This document shows positions 47,580 to 58,000 of a DNA stretch of 64,000 bases, piece after piece (positions within the stretch are counted from its first letter, which is position 1; each line of letters begins with the position of its first letter). A program made the translations under genes and the position numbers. The notes under the pieces are model-generated. The model ran no database searches. It saw only the letters and a program-made list of their open reading frames with translations, and was not told the DNA's origin. This stretch comes from Megachile rotundata (taxonomy: Eukaryota; Arthropoda; Insecta; Hymenoptera; Megachilidae), in NCBI RefSeq assembly GCF_050947335.1, contig NC_134993.1, positions 13,206,001 through 13,270,000 of the forward strand, read 5' to 3'.

Positions 47580-50080
47580 CGAGTTAACCGGCGACGATAT
47601 TCGCCGCGAGACGCGAGGAGGGTTCAAAGCAGAGCGCGCGCGCGTCGACGCGCCATACGCGCCCCCGAAATCCATTACGCTCGCCAACGCGCCGCGGTTC
47701 CGATCCTCGGTGCTTTGACTAATTGCCAGAAGAACCAATAAAATCCTTGATGCATCCCTTTACTTGGTTTTAGTGTTACAGCTTTTTGATTAACCCTTTG
47801 CATTATTTTGTGTAGTCTTCATGATTTAGTGGAATTTTTAGTATGCTTCAATTTGGAATTCAAGAACAAGTAGTTTGTATAAGTTATTGTATGATACCAG
47901 ATTGACATAGCATGTTGGTTTTAGTATTGTAATAGTTGTAACTGATGCACCTGGCAAAGTGCAAAGCTCATAGTGCAAAGGGTTAATCTTGTAACAAGTA
48001 AAATGGTGTATTGAGAAATGAAAATGTTATTGTAATAGTACTATAAGATTATCACTTGATTCTACAAATTCAGCATGTAGCTTGTTGACCACAAGGTGAA
48101 CAAGTGATCAGTTTATATTTATATATCTCTTTATTCTTTTAATTTATGCAGTATTCAATTGTAAATTTTAATTGTTTACAACAGCATTCTATAAAAATAC
48201 TATTTACCTGAATTGCTAGAGCTCATCTTGTGGTGAATGAACTGTACTTGTAGTGTACTGTAGTACAAACATGCATACAAACATACAAACATGAATTACA
48301 CAGTCATTACAAGTCTTTAAATTTAATATAAGATGCAGAGCTTAAAGTGGTTAACACTAGAACTACCAGTTGATGCACAATTTTGAATTAAAAATGAAAT
48401 AGAAGGGCAAATAAATAGAGGGTGAAATAATATATGTAATCATCCTTTATTTCTATAAAAATTAATTCATATTTTTACAATTACATTACATTGTGACAGA
48501 ATTCCACCATTTAAAGAAGGAAGCTAAAAGCAGACATTTTGACTGATAGTTCTATTACTACCTAAAGAAAGATTAGACTACAAACATAACACAGAGTATA
48601 TTCAATGTAATTTTCTGACCCTATCTTCTATAGCTCTAGATACCTGTTACAGATTTCATTTAATTCAAACATTACTCAAACCTAAGCTCAAAGAATGTTA
48701 ACTAAATATCCAAACAATCAAGTGTTCAAAGACAAGCGATAGAAGTATAAGATAAATAACATTCTACTAACTACTGTTTGCAGATAGGGAATGATAAATG
48801 AGTCCAATTTGTCAGAACAGTAGGGCAATTGCGTGTGAAACAAAAATTTATAAGGTGAAATGTCTACTTGTATGCCTGAACTGTGTTAGAGACCTTTACA
48901 GGGGTAGATGTACACAATACATGTTCATTATGTTTCCCAGAAAACTTTTGCTTGGACAACGGCGCGAAAACTTTCCTCGGATGACCTGGGGTCATTCAGG
49001 CGGATATATTTTGGACGAGGATGCATATTGTTAATTTCAAAATTTTTCAAATTTCTTAAATTTGTAAATTTATAAATTTTCAAGTACATAAAATTCGTAA
49101 TAATAATTTGTAGATAATAATAATGATAACAATATAATAATAATAAGATTAATAATGATAATAACATTATAATAATTATAATAATAAGATCAATAACGAT
49201 AATAATAATAAGTTACTTCTTCAACAAAGTACATTAAACGTATCCCCCACATATACCTAACATAACCTAATTTACATTAAACCTTCAGATCCTAAAATTT
49301 TTAAAATTCCTAACCTAACAAATTTTTCTATTATCGCATCTCTGAAAATTTCAAAATTAACGAGAACAAGCTATTTCTCGCATTGCCACATTTTTCGCAT
49401 GAAAGTCAAATATGGCGGATCCCATCGTTACAGTCCTCGTTTCCTGCAAATTATCGACTATCGATCGCGGATCATTTCTCGTCGATGGCTCGTTTTCGCC
49501 TGTCGTTTGCTCTCCATGAACGAGGGGTGAAGAGGTGCGCGATCGATCTCGTATCTGGTGCAGAAAATAATTCCCGTCGACCGTGAAAGGCTCGACAGGT
49601 GCGTGTTTACGCGGCTAAATGTACCCACGTACGCTTCCCCCGCGATCGAATTATCGACGTCTCGTTAACGTTTTACGAGATGGACGCGAATAACGGGGAA
49701 TCGAGCGAAGATGCGCCGTTTCGGCGCGACCGAAACGAAGGACGCGTGAAATCGCGTCCCCGATTCTCGAATTGTAGCTTTCTTTTTTTCCCGTCGTCTT
49801 CGCTTACACGGGGGATGAAATCACGCCTCTGCGTCGCGTGTCAAAGTGATTCCGGACAGGTCCACCTTTCAAAGAGATCGTGTAACGCTAATGGATTCGA
49901 ACGTCCGGTAAGAATGCGATCCGATATTACGTTTCGTATTTTCATTTCCTTTATTCTCGTCCTTATTCTTCGCCTCTCCTTTTTTTTACGCCAACGTCCG
50001 TCGTATATAACGAACGGGAGGAACGCAGCATCTTTATTAACTCCAGCAAAATTTTATCGAGTCTTGTTGGAATCCGAAAG
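47580..50080. other. Intergenic region between divergent hormone genes
   Basis: 2.5 kb, AT-rich, with a TAA microsatellite-like run at 49090-49210. The open frame 49599-50084 (+) has no recognised domain. It overlaps the likely core promoter of the PTTH-like gene. Confidence 0.45.
50004..50010 (+). promoter_or_regulatory. TATA-like box of the PTTH/Trunk-like gene
   Basis: TATATAA 71 bp upstream of the ATG at 50081, preceded by a moderately GC-rich stretch. Confidence 0.45.
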
Positions 50081-51156
50081 ATGAAGATGCTGCTAGCGTA
50101 TGTAAGTATCAGAACGTTAGAGTAGGGAAACAAGCTCTCTGTTGACACCTTGTTCTCTAGAAAATGTCCCTTTAAATTAGTTGTGTAAACGAGCGGGAAA
50201 TTTAAATCAAGTAAATGTAATTTCATATCAATTTTCTTAAATAATTATAAATATTAACTTCGAAGTATTTACATCAATTTTACAGATAAATGTGTTACAG
50301 AGAAGTGTCAAAATAAATTACTGGTAAATGTGGCGATGTTAATTATTAATTTTCGACCACCATATTGTACATTCTGCGCATGCGCGTTTCGAAATATTGC
50401 GCCGAAATCGTGCTCTCCCGATTCATTTGACTTTGGCATTTAAATTGATCTTCACCAGTGAATTTCCTTGTCGAGTTTCGCCTCTTGTATCCCCACTCTG
50501 ATCATTTGTTTTATTTCAGATTATGGTGTTCTTTCAATTGCAACTTGGCGAATCTATCGTCCGTCAACGATGGCAAGACTGGTTCGAAGACGCGGTTAGA
50601 CAAGCCGAAGAGGTTCGTTGGCTGTACTATCGAACCAGGATCAAACAGGAGAAAGAATTGCTGCTGCTACTCGATCAACCGACGTTGGAGCAGCACAGGT
50701 GGATCGACATCAAACACGAGTCCTCTCCAGCCGACGTGAGACGCGTTCAAACCAGGGTACGTCTTAGTGCAATTGTTTCAGACGATCGTAATAATCTTAA
50801 AATTCCCTTAACAGTCCTTCTGTTCCTGCGAATCGCAGTACGAAGTGCGCGATCTGGGTGACGACCATTACCCGAGGTATCTGACCGTGTCGTACTGCAA
50901 GCCGAAAACGTGTCAGAACAAATTCCATCCTTGCAAGATACTGTACTACATGGTAAGGTTAACGACTTCGCACTCGAGTACTTTCATCAAGTTGATTGTT
51001 TTGTAGGTGCATATACTGAGACCACGAGAGACCAACGTGCCATCGAAGTGGTTCTCGGGCGACGACGAGATACCGGAGACACCGTTGCCGGAGTTTCTGA
51101 AGCGGAAGTGGCAGCTGAAGCCGGTGTCGGTACCTGTTGCCTGCGTTCCCGCCTAA
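50081..51156 (+). CDS. PTTH/Trunk-family cystine-knot hormone
   Basis: Four exons, 50081-50101, 50520-50756, 50815-50952 and 51007-51156, all phase 0, give 181 residues. The 7-codon first exon (MKMLLAY) completes a signal peptide with the next exon (IMVFFQLQLG). A charged helical pro-region follows, with a dibasic RR before the knot. The knot domain reads CSCESQYEVRDLGDDHYPRY, then SYCKPKTCQ, HPCKILYY, LRPRET, and the end PVSVPVAC. The block order (C-x-C, E-DLG----PR, C--KTC, C-, LKRRET-like, P-E-----W, PVSV-C) is that of prothoracicotropic hormone and Trunk, ligands of the Torso receptor that control ecdysone release or terminal patterning. I cannot choose between the two. One late cysteine is missing. 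TATA box at 50004. Confidence 0.85.
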
Positions 51157-53023
51157 AATCAGGGACCACTGTTTCCTCCATTTTAATTCTTCCCACCGAT
51201 CTTGTACCGACCATGCTGCCATCTTATCAAATTACTGAGAGAAAACGTATTATAGTAACAAACGTAACCTCTTAACGGTCGTAAAACACCGTAAGACACC
51301 GAACTTCCATTTCTGCCATTTTGATCTCTCTTTACGACTCTCTGTTTCTAATTGAATCGAATAAAAGTGCATTTTCTTGATTAGTTTGTAGCAGAAGATG
51401 GCCGAGGCAGGGAAGAGTAGGGACTCGTTATATGGCCACTCGAAACTGTTTACCGTGTATCTTTTGCTTACCCTCGTGTTTACTTACTAAAATGTACTAC
51501 GCTTACGTTATCTGTTACGGTAGATAACGCGCGATTGACAGCTACTCGACTACTTTATAGTTAAAACACGCGACTGTATTATCTCTGTCGTTCGATCATT
51601 TAATCTAGCACGGTAAAAAATGTGTGTGGCCAAACCACAAGTATCTGGGTAACCATTATGATGACGCTATGATATTGAAACTGACATTCTGTCTCTTAGA
51701 TTGTATATAAATAATGAAGTATATTCATAAGCATATACTTATATCAAGAGAAGCATAAACATATAATTATATCATAAGTATTACTGCATATAATGTATAA
51801 TAATGAAAATAGGAATAGTAAACTTATGAAACGTATATGTTTAAAGTACTTGCTACTTACTGTTACCTTGCTACTGTAGTTTCTATACAAGTACATATAC
51901 TTATTGAACAAATAACTTGTATAGAACATACATAGTTCTTTTTTGCATTTCATCTTTTATTTTCTTACAATTACATAATTTAATTGAATATGTAGAACCT
52001 ATAAGCACCAAGCGTCCTCTTACGTGGTTCTGTGAAACAGAAGTCCTGATGTTTCTTGTCCGTTGACCTAAGGAAATATGAGATGTTCGCGCAACTACTC
52101 CTTCGAGACTGGCAGAGAAACTTGCGTTCCTCGAATGGCCATCTAACGGCACAATAAATACGAGTTTTCCTCTAGAGTCCAGAAGGTAACGTTACTCGAA
52201 CCGTGTGCGGAAATGACAACGCGTTGTATATGTAATTACAGTGTTAGGTCGAGTTGATTTTAAGCGATGCAACAGGAATCGTTCTTGCGCGCACGCAACG
52301 AGTACACGCCTACTCGATCGATGATTAACGAAATTACTGGGATCGTTTGATAACGCTAATGGCTTGTAAAAGGAACATTTGTTCATTCATCGATCGACGC
52401 TCGTCGACAGAGCTTTTCTCTTCTTGAAACATTAATATATAGGTACATTTAGTCCTTTAGATTACTGTATTGTATTGTATTTTATTTTCTCACATGAGAT
52501 GGCGTCTAAGAGGGGCTCCCCTCACTTTGCCCAAATCCTTTAGATTACAGACTCTTCTAGTCTTCAAATTACTAGGCAAGTTTTATTACAAGGAAGTTTT
52601 ATTTGTACAAGTGCAATTTTTTGTTCTTTTCATTTATATTTTTTTTATTCTTTATACTGATTTTATACTTGCCTAAGTTAATGCATTTTTATAAAATATG
52701 TAAACAATTTATTTGTAAGGTATTTAATTTAAATAAAGAGAATTTTGAAAGTCTCACGTGTGTTTTAAAATTCATATTTACGCGCGCTTTTTTCAAGAGT
52801 ATCTGATGACGTCATTCTGATGGATTTTAACAACCACAGCCATCTAGCGAAAGGTGGGTACTTATAAAACTAAATTTTGGATATAATTTTTGTATTAATT
52901 CACTCTTTTGACTTATTAAGGGCTGGAAAATATTCTAAAGGTAATTTCTAGAGAATTTTAAGTCATATTATTATATAATAAGCTAGAAAAATGAATATTT
53001 TGAAGGGGTGGTATAAAAATAGT
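51157..53023. other. 3' intergenic region
   Basis: AT-rich sequence. No exon or RNA gene was recognised. A CTCF-like half motif 'cagccatctagcgaaaggtg' lies near 52837. Confidence 0.4.
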
Positions 53024-53221
53024 ACTGGTGGCGCCATCTCTCCGGCGAACAGGGTGAACTACACACTTTTGAAACAGCTCTTTAATTAGTTCCATTTTCT
53101 GCCACCAGAGGGCGCTACTTGTACCGGTGGCGCCGTCTAGCGGCAAACAACAGAACTAATTAAAGTGCTGTTTCAAAAGTGTGTAGTTCACCCTGTTCGC
53201 CGGAGAGATGGCGCCACTAGT
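53024..53221. repeat. Palindrome carrying CTCF-like motifs
   Basis: Two arms of 69 bp (53024-53092 and 53153-53221) are near-perfect inverted copies around a 60-bp centre. Each arm has 'ggtggcgccatctctccgg'. The centre has 'gccaccagagggcgcta' (53101-53117), a near-consensus CTCF core, and 'ggtggcgccgtctagcgg' (53127-53144). May be a MITE; no transposase and no clear target duplication. Confidence 0.85.
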
Positions 53222-54435
53222 TCAATTATTTTTTTTTAATTCAATTAATAGTGTTTTTATTGATTATTACGCTATATATTTATTAATACTGATTTCCTGC
53301 TGTCTGCAATACATTCTACGGGTCCAAAAACAATAATTATATGCTCAGAACAAATTCGCACCATACTGTAACTCGCCGGCGATATAGGGAGTGACACAAT
53401 AGCAAAGATTATAAAATGTTTTTAACTTTTTATCGATTACTACATAGTAGAATATCTCATCAAAAATAAACATGGAAGATAAATTTGACTATAAAAATAT
53501 ATTTACTTACGTTCTAACGTTCCAACGGTCACTGAAACGTAAATTGCGCAATAAGGCTCGTTATTTATGAAGATACGGGCACAAATGCTGCCGGTTAACG
53601 TTACGCGTAACACAATGACTATACGTTTTATTTGAAATTACGAGGTACATTTATATACATAAAAAATGTATGACTAATACATTTAAGCTTACGCAGTATG
53701 GACATATTTCGTACGCGTGCAATAACGTAATCGCAACTTTTTTGTTCTCGTTCATTCTTTTCGTTTTTTAATCATGTTTTTTTTTCCTCATATTTTTCGC
53801 AGAATCTTTGATTCCATTTCACCTAATCTTGTTTCGTTAATCGGCTATTCGATGCGAGTCAACGATTTACATCTAATTTGTATCGATTGGCTTCGAACGA
53901 TACACCGGAATGTTGCAAGTTTCCTTTTGCTCGAAACGAATGAAACTCTCGCAAAAACGTCAACGATTTTCCGAACGACCGCTGACGACAACGGCGACGA
54001 TGACAAAAACTGATAATTCGGTCGGGTCGTGACGCGAAGGGAACGGGGAGGAGGAGCGGGACGACGTCGAAATTGGCAAGACGCGAGAAAACGGAAATAG
54101 GAGAACGGGAAGATCCGAGTTCGCGAACACGAGTCGACCGAAAACGTTTCGCGCTCGTTTTCGTAAATTTTTGGTAAAAATACAGGACGAAACACTCGAC
54201 GAACACTTGAGATTCTTGCGGACACAACGTACGACGTACACGTATGTCTTGTACTTGATACGCGTAACCGCGCGCTTATTCTCCCCTCGCGCAGTACGCA
54301 AAAGTCTTTGCGTGCCAACTTGTGTCGAACGCGAGCGAACGGAATCTGTGGAAATCGTTCGTCGATCGACAGATTCGCTGAAATTTCATGTTCTCATAAA
54401 ATGCACGACACAAAAATAAATGCTCGTATTTCAAT

Positions 54436-54473
<38 letters not shown>

Positions 54474-55008
54474 TAAGTGTACGTGTTAAGGGGTGTACAT
54501 ATTCTCTCACTCGCTCATTCATTCTGCCATACTCATAGCGGTGCGTTTACACCTTCGACTAAGTGTATTTCGTCAATTTCTTCTTTCGTTTTTTTTCTTA
54601 CAAAATATCACAAAAATCACACCAGCCTTTGTTCGCAACGAAACAACCAAAATATGCTGCTCGAGATTTCTCGTTAATCGCCGTATCTTCCCTTTTCTCT
54701 CTCAATTACTCTTCCTCCGTTGTTCAATGAAACGTCAAGAACGTCACACTAACGAAATAACAATCGTTTACAGTTTTGCGTTCAACCCAAACTTCTTTTA
54801 GAATTACAAAGAAGGCAACCGAGAGGAAAAGCGAAAGAGGCTCAAGATCTATCGACGCGGCAGCAGTTTCGTAACCGACGTACGGTCGCATATTCCCGTC
54901 TCAGGACGCGACGCGAACGGGACGACGATCATTTTGCGACGACGACGACGGCAAAGACAGTCTCCAAAGCGAATCGCGCGTACCACCGCGCAACGAAAAG
55001 CTCCGCTT
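53222..55008. other. Probable HDAC4 3'UTR and intergenic sequence
   Basis: No coding gene supported. Overlapping frames of 80-157 codons at 53845-54419 on both strands lack domains. A (GT)n microsatellite lies at about 54437-54467. Confidence 0.45.
54437..54467. repeat. (GT)n microsatellite
   Basis: About 12-14 uninterrupted GT units followed by 'atgtgtgtaagtg'. Confidence 0.95.
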
Positions 55009-58000
55009 TCATTTGGCGTCGTCTTGTTCCATCGGCTCTTCGGAAACTTCGCGGGAATGTTCTGGGGTAGTCCTACAAAGAAAAGTTGAGTCACATATTG
55101 TCTGACCCAGGGTAGAAATAGTATGAGCAAACACTCACGTTAAATTGGTAGGCTGCTGCATTGACAGGGAGGCCATCGCGGAGACTGTCTCGGATTCGTC
55201 GCGTTCCTTCTGGCCGGCTTCAATGGCGCTCATCGGCGCTGTGTGCGCGTTCAGCTTCACGCAAGGCCAATGCGGCATCTACTCAAAGATGTTAATAGTT
55301 ATAACCACAGCATCAATGAACTAACGGTAACGAACAGCGTCAGAGATATTCCGACGCGTCAGCTGTAATGATTTACAGCTAGTGTACACTCATAAATTAT
55401 TCAAATTTTTAATGATTACGTGTACAAATATGTTCTACCGCACCTGAACGGCGATAGTCTTCTGCAGCGTGTCGATGGCGTTCTGACAAGGCGCCCTGGT
55501 CAACTCCTCATCCCGAAGTTGACTGGGTTCATCCCCGAGGAGAGCTCGGACGCACTCTTGGGCGGAATCGCAGATGGCGGCGAGGTCGTAGCCGCCTTCA
55601 AGAGCTAAGACGACCTTGCCGTTGGCCAGACCGAGCAGCTGTTGGGTCATCTTTCCGAAACATGCCGGGCTAACTTTGTAACCGCCGAGAGGAGCCGGGT
55701 GTCCAACCGCGGCGTCGAAACCGGCGGAGACGAGTACGATACTCGGGTCGAACGCCCTCGCGATGGGCATGACGATAGTGCGAAATGCGGCGAGGTACTC
55801 GGCGTCTCCCATAGGTGGATTCAAGCCGCCGGACCACGCGACGTTCACGTTGTATCCTAAACCTTCGCCGGCTCCGCACTCGGTTGGTCCTCCAGTGCCC
55901 GGGAAAAAGTTACCTTCGTCGTGCCTGTGTATCGACAGATACAACACTCGCGGGTCGTCGTAAAACATTTGCTGCGTTCCGTTCCCATGGTGGACGTCCT
56001 AAAGGAAAAACGAACGGACTCTGGGTACACGCGTCATGGTGACTCTTATTACATTAACCCGTTCGAGCGGCGAAGCATCGAGAAAGGGAAGGAAGGACAG
56101 AAAGATGTCGACTAGGAATAGGAAGAAGTAGAAGAAGACGAAGAATAAAAAGAAGCAGAAGAAGTAGAAGGGGTCTCTTACCCAATCCAAAATCATAATT
56201 TTCCGAACGTCGAGCTTCTGCTGAAGCAATCGCGCGGCGATCGCGACCGAGTTGAAGAAGCAGAATCCCATGGCTTGATTGGTTTCGGCGTGATGGCCCG
56301 GTGGTCGAACGACGGCGAAACCGTTCTTAATGTCGCCCATGGCGGTTTTGAAGGCGAGGTCGACCACGCAACCGACGGCCATTCTGGCGGCTGGCGCGGT
56401 ATTCAATTCGTTCCACGTGGTGTCGGAATCGACGCCGATGCCGCCGCAAGGCAGTCGCACGAAACTCTTGATGGGCAGCTGAGAGAGCTTCGACACGTCC
56501 AACTTTTGCCGATTCATCGGATTCGTTCCTGCGCGAAGCACACCTTACTTTCTGTCTGTCCGTCTGTCCGACCGCGAACGGATGGAAGATAGCGACGCGG
56601 CGCGGCGCGACGCGGCACGGCAAAATAAGGGTTATGCCATAGAGTAGGGAGGAGGGCGAGGTAGGGCGGTAGAGAGCCGATTGCGCGGAGTCGACTCACC
56701 GAAGAGAAGAGCGTGAGCTTCGCTGTGACATGTTTGAATCTCCTCGAGGGTGGCTTTGCGCGATCGTATTCGATCGCACCTCTGTAGCAAGCCGGTCTCG
56801 GACAGCCGGGCCCAGACGCTCTGCAGCCTGCCGCCGTGCTCGGGATGACCCCGTACAGTTTCGCCGCAGTCGCACGCGTGTTTCAGCATCAGCGGATCGT
56901 AGGCCAAACCGGTGGTGGGTCGATGAGAGGAGGAGGTTCGCGCGAATAGCTCACCGGTTGCTTGAGGACCTGTTGATACGGAGAGTCAATTAGGCAAAGT
57001 ATATTCGCACACAATATCTCTAGAAGAAACGTTCTCCTACCCAGATGAACCAACGGGCTCGAGAGCGCTCTGGACAACGGTCTGGCACTGGCCTGACCGC
57101 TCCTGCTTCCACCGTAGGCCGCGGACGACTCGTTCGAGATTTGCAAAGTATGCCTCATCATCAGATCCCTCTGTTGCTGAAGAAATTGCTCCCGATCCCG
57201 TTGCTGTTTGGAAATCTCGCTCTCCTCGGACGAGTGATCTTTCTTCCCGCCAGTCAGATCGATCACCTCGGACTCTTCGGACTCGGGCGCCTCGTCCAAC
57301 TGGTTGGTCTGACCACGGGAGCCGACCCGTGTCAACACCGTTTGACGGATCTGTTGTTTCAGGTAGTTGTGCGCTTGTTGTTGATCGTGGAGCTGTTTCT
57401 CGGCCAGGTACTCTTCGTAGTGGGTTTGCGGCGCTATCATGCCACCTTGCAGCATCGGATGACCCAGAGGTAGCGGCGCGGATTGGGTTCTACCTGTGGA
57501 CAAGGAGGCAACGACAAACGGACGGTCGTACGAACGCCGGTGGAACGCTCGAAGGGTGGCGAGGAAAGATAGAGAGAGAGAGAGAGAACATACTACCTAA
57601 AGGCCGGTGACCAGCCTTTTGCAGTCTCGCGTGCGCTACCTGCGTGTCCGTGATGGGCGCGGCCGCCGCGGCTGCGGCCGCTGCTGCTGCGGCCGCTGCC
57701 GCAGCGGCAGCGTGATACACGGACGACGGGTGTTGCCTGTTCGAATGGTGTTCCATATTTTGCTGCATCTGTTTATGAACGTAGCCAGCGGTGCCGTTGC
57801 CACCACCACCGCTGCCACCGCTACCGCCACTGCTACCCCCACTCGACGGCGGTTCCCCTTCGATCACCGTCAACGACGGATAGAATGGCAAGGTGCCCGG
57901 CAACATTTGCCCCGTGAGCGGCATACCTAACCGCGCCGTAAACGCGGCTCGTACCTCTGCCTCCGAGACGGTCGCCAATTTCGTGCCGGTCTGCAAAGTG

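Noticed and set aside
49599..50084. 161-codon frame (+) upstream of the PTTH-like gene
   Set aside because: No domain, runs through the TATA box and stops just past the ATG of the real gene. Likely promoter sequence open by chance.
53845..54318. 157-codon frame (-)
   Set aside because: Overlaps several other frames in a GC-richer patch. Serine/arginine-rich, no domain, lies in the likely HDAC4 3'UTR.
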